In this document: piece by piece, positions 9,601 to 17,377 of the stretch
Layout: each line of letters opens with the position of its first letter
How positions within the stretch are numbered: position 1 is the first letter of the stretch
NCBI GenBank assembly: GCA_965223165.1
Contig: CBDCVQ010000018.1
Location: 558,001-622,000, forward strand
Source of the DNA: JABDMH01 sp965223165
Lineage (GTDB): Bacteria; Bacteroidota; Bacteroidia; Chitinophagales; Saprospiraceae
Reading direction: 5' to 3'
Length of the DNA: 64,000 bases
Translations under genes and position numbers: made by a program
The notes under the pieces: generated by a model
Database searches by the model: none
What the model was told of the DNA's origin: nothing
The model's input: the letters and a program-made list of their open reading frames with translations, nothing else

Positions 9601-9872
9601 TCATATCCCGTGTACGAAAAGATAAGAACTCCGCCCTCGTCCGGCACATCAATGGTATAAGAACCATCGAAATCCGTGGCGGTGCCTTGGCCGGTGCCTT
9701 GCAACAGCACAGTCACCCCGATCAGAGGCTCCCCCGTATCCGACATCACCTTGCCCGTGATCGGGCCTTCGTCGGCATGGGCTGCCATCACTCCTGGCGC
9801 GCCTAGAAGGCACAGCAGCAGCGCGGCAACGAAAGTGTGGAATTGGTTTGAAGTATGAAATTCCAATTTCAT
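6636..9872 (-). CDS. susC: SusC/RagA-family TonB-dependent transporter (locus A)
   Basis: 1078-residue outer-membrane channel. Residues 1-33 are a signal peptide; 36-108 are a CarboxypepD_reg-like domain (ITGKVMSDTGEPLIGVTV); DEVVVVGYGTQKK (115-127) marks the start of the plug, with GYESINGGDPLILVDGVP and NPNDIESINVLKDASAAAVYG; the remainder is a 22-strand barrel ending in FSFGARVSF with the terminal aromatic residue. It has no STN signalling domain, unlike the SusC proteins of loci B and C, and no FecR/sigma pair is adjacent, so this locus is probably controlled differently. It imports the ligand captured by the downstream SusD, using TonB energy. It is the first gene of the pair; its promoter should lie in 9873-10130. 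Confidence 0.94.
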   Translation of the reverse strand: MKLEFHTSNQFHTFVAALLLCLLGAPGVMAAHADEGPITGKVMSDTGEPLIGVTVLLQGTGQGTATDFDGSYTIDVPDEGGVLIFSYTGYETQEIAVDGRTVIDVTLSPSTTALDEVVVVGYGTQKKANVLGAVTALSGEVLESRPIASVGHGLQGLVPNMNVTVRNGDPTQGVNFNIRGYESINGGDPLILVDGVPMALERINPNDIESINVLKDASAAAVYGARAAFGVILVETKRGKEGKARITLSTELSAAKPIFHMDPITDPYQFVLARNAANIRTSGTPSYDDEFVAGVKAFSEGTGPEWGVVDGVLRYYGFNDYQNKIMTDFAPQQKYDLSVSGATERTSYYVSLAHLNKDGYLKPFNNEKFKRYNGIVKVDFKVNDWLTLEEKVVFNAANSDKPTFYHWDVNINTLARQHPLDKIQFPDLEYYLTPGDRDQYAQYIGNYFGGTNFFPYLRDGGRRTFTINDTWLTQGVSITPIEGLVLKGNFSYNTFHRNYQDVQSKVEVINEGADLTNLIVDNGFSGTDFIENRHDYDQYYVFNTYAEYTPDVGTDHYVRGMVGFNQEWGRYTFQRAKAFSLITPLITDLNATVGNQETYGGKEHVSLRGVFYRFNYIYKDKYLFEANGRYDGTSRFPKDDRFGFFPSFSVGWRVSQEPFLASASDWLDNLKIRASYGTLGNQILKDEDNNQIYYPYISTLGIGTSPYLMSGGSRTPYVSPAGLVSPSLTWETVITRNFGVDITMLNQRLDASLDIYTRDTEDMLTDVEFPSVLGTDAPQQNAADLRTKGWELALTWRDRFGAGGDWNYRITLALADWQSEITKYDNPTGALSEWYVGQKIGDLWGYETVGIFQDQAEVDASADQSRLGANWRPGDIRYADLNGDGEVGPGNETLSDPGDRRIIGNESPRYSFGINLDLSWKNFSLTTFFQGIGKRDYWPNDGNWTYFFPWNAGHAEWYYVTDTWREDNRDAYFPAAHISTRDGKNKIRQSRFMQDASYIRLKNLTLGYTLPQTLIRKIGLSEAQVYVAGMNLWEATKIRKPLDPEYLRRNVLAEEFDNNGAVEYPLQRLFSFGARVSF

Positions 9873-10130
9873 ATGACAGCGTTTTAATGGATGAAGAAAA
9901 TGATAGCACCCGTGCTCGATTGCACAAGGTGTATCTCCTATTTGGTCACAAGTATATTCCTACAAGCAGAAAGTGCACGATCCTAGTAAGATAAAGAAAA
10001 TGTTTTGCCAACTACAAGCGCGTAGAAAACAATATTGCGATCACATGAGGGTGTAAGGCTTCTGGCGACAAAGAGTAGATGTGCAAGAGGCGATAGGGAG
10101 GGCCGCCTGCCGCGATGCGGGCTACCAGCA

Positions 10131-11318
10131 TCAGCGTAGCCCCCTGCGCTTCATTTCCTCCCGGATCAAACGATACTCCCTGCCGAAGTCTCCCTGCACA
10201 GCAGTGTTCTCGCTAGCTCTTCGCGTGAGATAGGGGACAATATCGCGTACGGAGCCATACACGACATACTTGGCCACATTATAACCGTTGGCCGATAGGT
10301 TAAATGTGATGTTATCGCTCATGCCGTACAATTGGCAAAAATTGAGGTGAGGATGGTTGCGTGGCAACTGTCGATCGCCGATCAGCTCGGCCTGGTAGAG
10401 GCAGCTCTCCATGTTGTGCGTGGCTGCACAGGACGCGATGGTCTCGTAGTGATCCACACAAAATTGAATGCTGCGATTAAAATCTCGGTCCGTGTCGGCC
10501 TTGGTGGCATGAATGGGAGACGGATATCCCATCTCCTCGGCGCGCTCCCGCTCCTTCTCCATGTAGGCCCCCCTGACCAATTTAGCCCCCAGTTTGTATC
10601 CGTTGTCCTGCGCGTGTTGGTAGGTGTCCAGCAGTAAAGCGTAGCGGTCATGGCGATACATCTGAAAGGTCTGGTAGACCACTACTTCTTCGCGATTGTA
10701 GACTTGCATCATTTCTACGACGAGGCCGTCGATCGTGTCTTGCATCCAGGACTCTTCGGCATCGACAAAGATCTTTACCCCCAACTGGGCCGCCTTCTGA
10801 CAAATGGCGTCCACCCTTCGCCGCACCCCCTCCAGGCGCTCCTTCTGATCCTCCGTCAGCGCTTCTGAGGACTGTGCTGCCTCAAGCAGTTCATTTTGTG
10901 ACAGAGCACTCACCTTGATACTCACCACCGGAACACTTTCATTGGATGCAGCAAAGGTGACGGCCGCTAGAAAATGCTCACACGCCTCATCCAGATCCTC
11001 TTCATCTGATTTGCCCTCCACGCCATAGTCCAGTACCGTCAGGATGCGACTCTTCCAGAGATTGTTGATTTGTTCTTGACTCTCCTTTAGAGTTTCGCCA
11101 CCCACAAACTGGTCAAAAATGCTCTTTTTGATCAGCCAACCGGCGAGGGGCAATCGCCATCGCGTAGCAAAGATGGCCAGCCTGGAGGAGAGATCCACCA
11201 GCCACTTTCGATTCATCATGCGAAAAAGCAGCGCAGCAAACTTGAGTGCACGATCAGACTTATGAGCAAAGGCTATCTGTGTGTCGGAAAAGTCAACGTA
11301 GTCGTTCTTTTCTTTCAT
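10131..11318 (-). CDS. putA: Proline dehydrogenase (PRODH, PutA-type domain alone)
   Basis: 395 residues from the ATG at 11316-11318. This start is chosen because it overlaps the aroE stop in a TGATG arrangement; an upstream in-frame start would add ten residues. It is an FAD-dependent proline dehydrogenase oxidising L-proline to pyrroline-5-carboxylate. Signatures are the TIM-barrel strands VVSIKVSALS, KIFVDAEESWMQD, VVVYQTFQMYRHD, KLGAKLVRGAYMEKER and the C-terminal EYRLIREEMKRRGLR. It is monofunctional: no P5C dehydrogenase domain follows. The first ~85 residues (RALKFAALLFRMMNRKWLVD) are typical of the Bacteroidota form. Overlap with aroE implies translational coupling, although the two reactions are unrelated. 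Confidence 0.92.
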   Translation of the reverse strand: MKEKNDYVDFSDTQIAFAHKSDRALKFAALLFRMMNRKWLVDLSSRLAIFATRWRLPLAGWLIKKSIFDQFVGGETLKESQEQINNLWKSRILTVLDYGVEGKSDEEDLDEACEHFLAAVTFAASNESVPVVSIKVSALSQNELLEAAQSSEALTEDQKERLEGVRRRVDAICQKAAQLGVKIFVDAEESWMQDTIDGLVVEMMQVYNREEVVVYQTFQMYRHDRYALLLDTYQHAQDNGYKLGAKLVRGAYMEKERERAEEMGYPSPIHATKADTDRDFNRSIQFCVDHYETIASCAATHNMESCLYQAELIGDRQLPRNHPHLNFCQLYGMSDNITFNLSANGYNVAKYVVYGSVRDIVPYLTRRASENTAVQGDFGREYRLIREEMKRRGLR

Positions 11319-12070
11319 CAAGGTCGAGTCTGGTTCCAGATGTCCCAAGATTTCTCAGCTTGTAAAATAAGCATTTCCAGTCCGTTTTTGGTCTGGGCTC
11401 CTCGCCCTTCCCCGAGCTTCATGAAGCGCGTTTGCGGCGGGTTGTAAATGAGATCATAGAGCCAATGCTGGGGGGTCAAGTATTGGTAGGGGAGCGCCGG
11501 ACAAAGTGCAGTCTTGGGAGACATGCCCAGCGGGGTCGTGTTGATGATCAACGAATGTTGAGCCAGCACTTTCTGGTCCACCTCGTCATACGTCAGTAGC
11601 CCCTCTCCCTTAGACCGTGACACGTACTGATAACCAATGTTTTGCTTTCGCAGCACAAACTCCACGGCTTTCGAAGCTCCTCCGGAGCCCAGGATGAGCG
11701 CACGACCTTCAAAAGAAGCCGGCAGAAACTTGCGCAATGAGGTGCGAAAGCCATGAATGTCCGAATTGTACCCAATCAGCTCTCCGGAAGGAGCCACGAC
11801 AATGGTATTGACGGCCTGAATCTCCTCGGCCTCCCCCTCCAGGCGATCCAGAAAGGGGATAACCTTCTCCTTGTACGGAATGGTCACATTAAGACCCCGT
11901 ATCTCCGGACTCGCGCTCAGCAAAGCTGGAAGCATCTCGATGTCCTCCAGCGAATAGTTTTCGTAGGTGGCGTCCGCAATACCCTCTTTCTCAAACTTAT
12001 CGGCAAAATATTGCTTTGAAAAGGAGTGGCTCAGTGGGTACCCGATCAGTCCATAGCCCTGGTTAGGCAT
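11318..12070 (-). CDS. aroE: Shikimate dehydrogenase
   Basis: 250 residues from the ATG at 12068-12070 (MPNQGYGLIGYPLSHSFSK). The frame is open for another ~390 bases upstream, but that part reads as non-coding. It catalyses NADPH-dependent reduction of 3-dehydroshikimate to shikimate. Visible motifs: the substrate-binding YPLSHSFS loop (11-18), NVTIPYKEKV with catalytic K67, GYNSDIHGF with D104, the Rossmann glycine loop LGSGGASKAV (128-136), NTTPLGMSP and the C-terminal KNGLEMLILQAEKSW. Length is slightly short for AroE, as is usual in Bacteroidota. Its stop overlaps the proline dehydrogenase start. Confidence 0.95.
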   Translation of the reverse strand: MPNQGYGLIGYPLSHSFSKQYFADKFEKEGIADATYENYSLEDIEMLPALLSASPEIRGLNVTIPYKEKVIPFLDRLEGEAEEIQAVNTIVVAPSGELIGYNSDIHGFRTSLRKFLPASFEGRALILGSGGASKAVEFVLRKQNIGYQYVSRSKGEGLLTYDEVDQKVLAQHSLIINTTPLGMSPKTALCPALPYQYLTPQHWLYDLIYNPPQTRFMKLGEGRGAQTKNGLEMLILQAEKSWDIWNQTRP

Positions 12071-12218
12071 ACGCAGTTTAGTGCGGTTTTTTTCGATGAG
12101 AAAAATAGCAAATTCCACTAGATCAGGGAGGTACTGCAGGCATTCATTAGGTATCATCAATGGCCGATCCGCTGAGGAATGATGACATTGCACTTGATAG
12201 CGGCGGCAAGCTCGCACT

Positions 12219-12242
12219 GCGTTTGGCGGGGAGGCTAAACGC
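12219..12242. repeat. Intergenic hairpin repeat, copy 2
   Basis: Nine-bp stem (12219-12227 with 12234-12242, one G-T wobble) and a GGGGAG loop. It shares the left arm and overall shape with the hairpin at 1184-1207. Both lie in intergenic DNA and are followed at a similar distance (about 60-80 bases) by a ggccgtg...tgacac...gcaag segment. Confidence 0.55.
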
Positions 12243-12482
12243 GGCTGGATGTGACGTGCGGAGATGGAAAAGATTCCAGGCCGTGCCAGCCCGGACGCCT
12301 GACACCTGCGCGCAAGATTGTGCCACACCCTTGTTTTGCCCAGGCATTCCAATAGAAGGAAAGTCATCTTGCCCAACCCCTCTCTCTGAACCTCCCTGCA
12401 AGGTGTCCATCTCCTGATGCTATGTCCCCACTCCTCGCGGTCTCCTCGCTGCCAAAATGTCACCTACTACCCAAATTATCCC

Positions 12483-12490
12483 TATCTTTG
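12483..12490 (+). promoter_or_regulatory. Bacteroidota -7 promoter element for miaB
   Basis: TATCTTTG fits the Bacteroidota housekeeping -7 consensus TAnnTTTG. It lies 27 bases before the ATG at 12517, giving a leader of about 20 bases, which supports that ATG over the upstream in-frame one. No good -33 TTG is visible at the expected spacing. Confidence 0.5.
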
Positions 12491-12516
12491 TGGCCCTTTT
12501 TCAAGTCGACTACAAC

Positions 12517-13953
12517 ATGGGTACACACAATAAAACCGGCACTAAGATTCTTGCGGAGAGGCAAGGGGAGGTGTATGCACCCCCACCTGAGACCTCCCGT
12601 TCGGGCAAGCGGTTTTACATAGAAAGCTATGGTTGCCAGATGAACTTCAGCGATAGCGAGATTGTGGCGTCGATCCTGATGAAAGACGGCTTTGCACCCA
12701 TCGATCACTTTCAGCAGGCGGACCTCATCCTGGTCAATACGTGCTCCATCCGGGAGAAGGCGGAGGAGACGGTCCGTCGAAGGCTCCGCGACTTTGAAAA
12801 AGCCAAGGCAAGTAATCCGGGGGTACTGGTCGGTGTGCTGGGTTGCATGGCCGAAAGGTTGAAGACCAAGTTTCTCGAAGAAGAAAAACTCGTCGATATC
12901 GTCGTCGGACCCGATGCTTATCGAGACCTGCCAAAACTGGTCGCGGATGCAGATGAGGGGCGACGAGGGGTCAACGTCTTCCTCTCTCGCGAGGAGACCT
13001 ATGCCGACATCAATCCGGTCCGCCTGAGCAGCAATGGTGTCACTGCATTTATCTCGATCATGCGCGGCTGCGATAACATGTGCTCCTTTTGTGTCGTGCC
13101 ATTCACGCGTGGTCGTGAGCGCAGTCGAGATCCCTACAGCATTGTGGCCGAAGCCCAAGATCTTTTCGATCGAGGCTACCGTGAGGTCACGCTCCTCGGC
13201 CAAAATGTGGACTCCTACCGTTGGTCAGATCCTTCAGAAAGCGTGCGGGTCGACTTTGCCAAATTGCTTCTGTTGGTTTCGGATATCCATCCCAGATTGC
13301 GCGTGCGATTCTCCACCTCCCATCCCAAGGATATTACCGATGATGTACTCTATGCGATGGCAGGGCGAGATAACATTTGCAAGTACATCCACCTGCCGGT
13401 GCAGTCGGGCAATAGTCGGATACTCAAGCGGATGAATCGCACCTACGATCGGGACTGGTATCTGCAAAAGATCGACCGCATTTATGAGATCATGCCAGAA
13501 TGCGCCATTTCGTCAGATATCATTGCAGGTTTTTGCTCGGAGACGGAGGCCGAGCATCGCGACACCCTGTCCGTGATGACGTACGCCAACTATAGTATGT
13601 CTTATATGTTCTACTATTCGGAGCGTCCGGGCACCCTGGCCGAAAAGAAATACGCGGACGATGTACCGCTGGAGGTTAAGAAGAAGCGACTGTCCGAGAT
13701 CATCGCACACCAAAGTGCTCTCTCGCTGGCCCACAATCAACGGGACATCGGGAAGACTTTTGAAGTCTTGATCGAGGGCGACTCCAAGAAATCGGCCGCC
13801 CACTTCAAGGGTAGGACCAGCCAGAACAAAATGGTCGTTTTCCCTAAGGACAGGCCATGGAAGGCCGGGGACTATGCCATGGTGCAAATCCATGACGCAA
13901 CGAGTGCCACCCTCTTGGGTCGGGTACCGAGCCTGATCCTGGAGGCTAACTAA
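12517..13953 (+). CDS. miaB: tRNA-2-methylthio-N6-isopentenyladenosine synthase MiaB
   Basis: 478 residues. A radical-SAM methylthiotransferase that adds the 2-methylthio group to i6A37 of tRNAs reading UNN codons. Using the ATG at 12517, the UPF0004 domain has auxiliary-cluster cysteines C40 (SYGCQMN), C76 (NTCSIREKA) and C110 (LGCMAER). The radical-SAM motif RGCDNMCSFCVVPFTRGRERS carries C185, C189 and C192. The C-terminal TRAM domain covers roughly 415-475. The upstream ATG at 12457 is rejected because the -7 element would lie inside the gene. The sigma-54 activator gene starts 9 bases after its stop, so it probably heads the miaB-lptE-secG operon. Confidence 0.96.
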   Translation: MGTHNKTGTKILAERQGEVYAPPPETSRSGKRFYIESYGCQMNFSDSEIVASILMKDGFAPIDHFQQADLILVNTCSIREKAEETVRRRLRDFEKAKASNPGVLVGVLGCMAERLKTKFLEEEKLVDIVVGPDAYRDLPKLVADADEGRRGVNVFLSREETYADINPVRLSSNGVTAFISIMRGCDNMCSFCVVPFTRGRERSRDPYSIVAEAQDLFDRGYREVTLLGQNVDSYRWSDPSESVRVDFAKLLLLVSDIHPRLRVRFSTSHPKDITDDVLYAMAGRDNICKYIHLPVQSGNSRILKRMNRTYDRDWYLQKIDRIYEIMPECAISSDIIAGFCSETEAEHRDTLSVMTYANYSMSYMFYYSERPGTLAEKKYADDVPLEVKKKRLSEIIAHQSALSLAHNQRDIGKTFEVLIEGDSKKSAAHFKGRTSQNKMVVFPKDRPWKAGDYAMVQIHDATSATLLGRVPSLILEAN

Positions 13954-13962
13954 ATAACAGAG

Positions 13963-15255
13963 ATGAACATTCAGGCCGTCAAGCAACGATTTGGTATCAT
14001 CGGCAGGTCAAGATCCCTTGACCATGCCCTGAGCACCGCTGTTCGAGTGGCACCGACGGACTTGTCCGTCCTGATTGCAGGGGAGAGCGGCGTGGGAAAG
14101 GAGGCCTTCTCAAAGATCATCCATGCCCTCAGCCCACGGAAGCACGGCACCTCCATCTCGATCAACTGTGGCGCCATCCCGGAGGGCACCATCAATTCAG
14201 AGTTGTTTGGCCATGAGAAAGGCGCTTTCACGGGCGCAACCAGCGAGCGCAAGGGTTACTTTGAAACGGTCAATGGGGGCACCATCTTCCTGGACGAGAT
14301 CAGTGAAATGCCCCTCGATACCCAAGCCTTTCTACTTCGCATCCTGGAGAGTGGCGAATTTATCCGCGTCGGCTCTTCTAAGGTGCTAAAGACGGATGTC
14401 CGCGTGATTGCCGCCACCAACATCGACCTCATGGAGCGAGTGAAGCAGGGCAAGTTTCGCGAAGACCTCTACTACCGACTGAGCACAGTACCGATTCAGG
14501 TGCCCGCTTTGCGTTTTCGCAAGGAAGATATTTGGATGCTCTTTCGAAAATTTACCGTGGACTTTAGCGAGAAGTATCGCACCGAGCCCATCAGCCTGAC
14601 ACCGGAAGCCCGGCAGCTCCTGGAGCGTTATGACTGGCCGGGCAATATCCGTGAGTTGAAAAATGTAGCGGAGCAAATGTCTGTCTTGTCAGAGGAGAGA
14701 GAAATTGACATGCAGACGCTGGAGTCCTTCATCCCCAATGTGCGCAATCGGCATCTGCCGGCGATCCGAAAGGAGACCAACGGCGCCGGATCGTTGGAAG
14801 AGCGGGAGATCTTGTACAAGCTGCTCTTTGACATGAAATCAGACCTCAATGACCTCAAGCGACTGGTCTTTGAGCTGATTCAAAACAACGATCTGCGGAT
14901 TCCGGATACCCAGCTGCGCCAACTGTCAACGGCATCGGCCCGGCCCACCGCCATTGAGCCGTCGTATGACACCGGATTTGAACCACCCAGCGAACATCGC
15001 GGCGATTCCGAATTGCACTTGCCCCAGGCGCCGGCGCCTGATCTCAGCCGTCCCATCATCTTGGGGCAATCATCCACACCCCATTTTGATCAAACCGAAG
15101 AAGTCGAGGACAACCTCTCTATCGAGGAGATGGAAAAGGAATTGATCAAGAAGGCCTTGAAGAAACACAAGGGGCGCCGCAAGGATGCCGCCAGAGACCT
15201 GGGTATCTCCGAGCGCACCCTTTATCGAAAGATTAAACAATATGAACTTCCGTAG
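13963..15255 (+). CDS. Sigma-54-dependent transcriptional activator without receiver domain
   Basis: 430-residue bacterial enhancer-binding protein. The AAA+ domain starts almost at the N-terminus: Walker A GESGVGKE (40-47), the sigma-54 contact loop GAFTGA (87-92), Walker B GGTIFLDE (105-112), then REDLYYRLSTVPIQVPALR and DWPGNIRELKN. A linker rich in Pro/Ser/Glu (about 300-375) leads to a Fis-type helix-turn-helix (LKKHKGRRKDAARDLGISER, then TLYRKIKQY). No receiver, GAF or PAS domain precedes the ATPase, so activity would be controlled by expression or by a partner protein. The GAFTGA loop is intact, so it should activate sigma-54 promoters. Its 3' end overlaps lptE by 14 bases. This order next to lptE and secG is common in Bacteroidota; the regulon is unknown. 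Confidence 0.93.
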   Translation: MNIQAVKQRFGIIGRSRSLDHALSTAVRVAPTDLSVLIAGESGVGKEAFSKIIHALSPRKHGTSISINCGAIPEGTINSELFGHEKGAFTGATSERKGYFETVNGGTIFLDEISEMPLDTQAFLLRILESGEFIRVGSSKVLKTDVRVIAATNIDLMERVKQGKFREDLYYRLSTVPIQVPALRFRKEDIWMLFRKFTVDFSEKYRTEPISLTPEARQLLERYDWPGNIRELKNVAEQMSVLSEEREIDMQTLESFIPNVRNRHLPAIRKETNGAGSLEEREILYKLLFDMKSDLNDLKRLVFELIQNNDLRIPDTQLRQLSTASARPTAIEPSYDTGFEPPSEHRGDSELHLPQAPAPDLSRPIILGQSSTPHFDQTEEVEDNLSIEEMEKELIKKALKKHKGRRKDAARDLGISERTLYRKIKQYELP

Positions 15256-15775
15256 CTACGAACCTGCCTATCCCCCATTTATAGGCACGCTTATTGGATG
15301 TATTTTGTTGGCCTGCTGCCTGAGTTTGGGCTGCTACGGTTTTAAGGGGATCACGATTCCGGCCGAGGCCAGTACTTTTTATGTGGGAGAGATGAAAAAC
15401 CGGGTGCCGACCGCGCCGTCCGACTTAGGGCAAAACTTTAGCGAGCGGCTCAAGCAAAAGTTTCTTAACGAGACCCGGTTGAACTTTTTTGAGGTGGATC
15501 CGGATATGTCCTTCACGGGGGAGATCTCTCGATTTGCCGTGCGATCGGTGGCACCACAACCGGGAGAGACCACCGCCTTCAATCGGCTGGACATCGCGGT
15601 GAAGATCACGTACGAGTATGCGCTAAATGAAGATGACAACTGGGAGAACACATTTTCCTTCTACGCCGATTACGATCGCGACGACAACCTGCTCGATGTG
15701 CAGGACGGACTGATTGATGGCATATTTGAGCAGCTCACAGAAGACATCTTCAACAAGGCGTTCACCAACTGGTAG
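15242..15775 (+). CDS. lptE: LptE-family LPS-assembly lipoprotein
   Basis: 177 residues from the ATG at 15242, overlapping the end of the sigma-54 activator gene. The N-terminus has a hydrophobic segment (FIGTLIGCILLACCLSLGC) with several candidate lipobox cysteines; LSLGC fits best. It is followed by GFKGITIPAEASTFYVGEM..NR, the hallmark of the Bacteroidota LptE-like family, and a beta-rich body (FTGEISRFAVRSVAP). In the family LptE plugs the LptD barrel that delivers lipopolysaccharide to the outer-membrane surface. The assignment rests on the early GFxGxxIP motif and the gene order before secG. Confidence 0.82.
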   Translation: MNFRSYEPAYPPFIGTLIGCILLACCLSLGCYGFKGITIPAEASTFYVGEMKNRVPTAPSDLGQNFSERLKQKFLNETRLNFFEVDPDMSFTGEISRFAVRSVAPQPGETTAFNRLDIAVKITYEYALNEDDNWENTFSFYADYDRDDNLLDVQDGLIDGIFEQLTEDIFNKAFTNW

Positions 15776-15796
15776 CTTGACACACGCAGTGCGTTG

Positions 15797-17068
15797 ATGG
15801 ATGTAATAAGAATAAACGGCAAAGAACTATCGCATTATCTGAAGCGACCAGCGGATCTCAAGGTCGTCGATCGGGATGAGATCAGGTCGCTGAGCAGCCG
15901 TTATCCTTATAATGCCCACTTTCACCTGATGCTGGCCATCAAAGATCACTTGGACAATGGGCTGGCAGATCAAGAACTCCTGGAGAAGGCCGCTCTCTAC
16001 ATCTCGGATCGGAAGCGCCTGGGCGAATGGATCAACAAACTGCAGGATCTGACCCGCCTCGATGGCATCTACGGTGATGAGCAGATGGACTCACTCTCGG
16101 GCTCGATCCGGGAGAAAGCCCTTCAGGAAGAACTAGCTCCCCTACCCGACCACCATGCCAGTGAGGAGGCCACCCCCTCGCCCGTGGAGCCTGAGCCGTA
16201 TCGACCCTATGCACCGGAGAGTTTTCCGGAGCCGTCCCCGTTTGAGGGTTATGAAGCGGACCACCCGATCGAACCGGAGGAGGAAGTTGAACCAGAAGAG
16301 GAACTTGAACCAGAAGAGGAACTTGAACCAGAAGAGGAACTTGAACCAGAAGAGGAACTTGAACCGGAGGAGGAACTTGAACCGGAGGAGGAACTTGAAC
16401 CGGAGGAGCAGGAGCAGGAGGTGCTCGCTGAGGAGGAGCTTTGGCCCGAGGACCCCACCAGCGATTGGCCGGACTCGGTAGATGAGCCCCCCTCAGAAGT
16501 GACCCCGCCGGTGGAGGCAACTCCTGAGCCAGAAGTGATCGCAATGGAGCCTATCAGTGACGAGGTCAATGGGGAGCCCTCGGAAGGGGCCCACGAACCC
16601 ATGACATGGGAGTCAGCTCCAGCCGCCAAGCAGAAAAAGGACAAAAAGAAAAAGAAGAAACGCAAGAAGAAAAAGAAGGGTGAAGAGTTGCCAGCCAGTG
16701 CATCACCCACCTTGACCACACCGGACCGTGCGGCCTCGGACGAAGAGCCGGCCACGGCCTTTGTGGCCTGGCTTCGTGGCCTGGGCAAAACCCCCTCGGA
16801 GGGGTACCATGATCTCGAGTTGGAATCCAGAGAAAAGACTGAACCCAAACCGAAGAAGAAGTCCAAGAAAAAACGCAAGAAGAAGCACGCCTGGAAGGCC
16901 AGTCAGCAACCGGATGGAGAGCTGGCATCAGAAGCATTGGCGGAGCTTCTGGCCACCCAAGGACACCGAAAAAAAGCGGCCGAAATGTACGAACGGCTCC
17001 GTTTGATTTTTCCGGAAAAAAGTACTTTCTTTGCGCTGAAAATTAAGGAGCTGAAGGAAAAAAAGTGA
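15797..17068 (+). CDS. Acidic-repeat, lysine-rich protein between lptE and secG
   Basis: 423 residues from the ATG at 15797 (a TTG one codon earlier is also in frame). Residues 1-80 are helical (SSRYPYNAHFHLMLAIKDHL) and typical of the uncharacterised protein found at this position in Bacteroidota. Residues 159-205 are a tandem hexapeptide EPEEEL array. Two lysine clusters follow (about 278-297 and 352-370), and the last ~40 residues (LAELLATQGHRKKAAEMYERLRLIFPE) look like one TPR-type hairpin. It has no signal peptide or membrane helix. The strongly acidic and strongly basic blocks suggest a disordered, possibly self-associating middle. Function is unknown. Coordinates and direction fit the miaB-secG operon. 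Confidence 0.8.
   Translation: MDVIRINGKELSHYLKRPADLKVVDRDEIRSLSSRYPYNAHFHLMLAIKDHLDNGLADQELLEKAALYISDRKRLGEWINKLQDLTRLDGIYGDEQMDSLSGSIREKALQEELAPLPDHHASEEATPSPVEPEPYRPYAPESFPEPSPFEGYEADHPIEPEEEVEPEEELEPEEELEPEEELEPEEELEPEEELEPEEELEPEEQEQEVLAEEELWPEDPTSDWPDSVDEPPSEVTPPVEATPEPEVIAMEPISDEVNGEPSEGAHEPMTWESAPAAKQKKDKKKKKKRKKKKKGEELPASASPTLTTPDRAASDEEPATAFVAWLRGLGKTPSEGYHDLELESREKTEPKPKKKSKKKRKKKHAWKASQQPDGELASEALAELLATQGHRKKAAEMYERLRLIFPEKSTFFALKIKELKEKK
16271..16411 (+). repeat. 18-bp in-frame tandem repeat array
   Basis: Seven full units plus a partial one of an 18-base repeat encoding EPEEEL (the first unit ends in V, the last partial unit in Q). Middle units are almost identical; outer ones differ by synonymous changes (cca/ccg, gaa/gag). 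The pattern fits slippage or recombination, and copy number probably varies between strains. Confidence 0.9.
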
Positions 17069-17081
17069 TAAATAGCACAGT

Positions 17082-17342
17082 ATGGTAACTACTATGACCT
17101 TCCTGATAGCCATTGTCAGCCTGGTGCTGATGGCGGCTGTGCTGATCCAGAACCCAAAGGGAGGTGGTGTAGACTCAACCTTTGGCGGCCAGAGCGCCAA
17201 TCAAATGTTTGGTGCTGCCAAGTCGGCAGATTTCATTGAGAAGATCACGTGGGGTTTGGCCATTGCCTTATTTGCCCTTTGCATTATCACTACCCTTCTG
17301 GTAGGCTCGGGCGGCGGAGCTGATGGGCTTCTCTCCCAATAG
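17082..17342 (+). CDS. secG: Preprotein translocase subunit SecG
   Basis: 86 residues with two membrane segments (about 5-22 and 56-76) joined by the family loop LIQNPKGGGVDSTFGG, then ANQMFGAAKSADFIEKITW. It is an inner-membrane accessory subunit of the SecYEG channel that assists SecA-driven export. It starts 13 bases after the acidic-repeat gene and has the glycine-rich tail common in this phylum. It ends the miaB operon; the 240 bases after it contain the groES control region. Confidence 0.95.
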   Translation: MVTTMTFLIAIVSLVLMAAVLIQNPKGGGVDSTFGGQSANQMFGAAKSADFIEKITWGLAIALFALCIITTLLVGSGGGADGLLSQ

Positions 17343-17377
17343 TTTCAATATTTAGCATGTAGGACCTATGAATCTGG

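Larger units (their letters stand above)
12071..12516. other. Divergent intergenic region, aroE/miaB
   Basis: About 445 bases separating the divergent aroE and miaB genes. It holds a hairpin repeat at 12219-12242, a flanking segment (12281-12321) resembling 1263-1303, and the miaB promoter element at 12483-12490. The aroE promoter should also be here, but I could not place it. No coding sequence is supported. Confidence 0.5.

Noticed and set aside
12071..12463. N-terminal extension of AroE to 381 residues
   Set aside because: The extra part is Cys/Arg-rich without structure, overlaps the hairpin repeat, and AroE motifs begin exactly at the ATG at 12070.
16271..16411. Possible CRISPR array
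   Set aside because: Units are contiguous 18-mers in frame with no spacers and code for a peptide repeat.
16249..16878. Serine/glycine-rich antisense frame over the acidic-repeat gene
   Set aside because: SSSSG repeats are just the complement of the EPEEEL-coding repeats; no start context or homology pattern.
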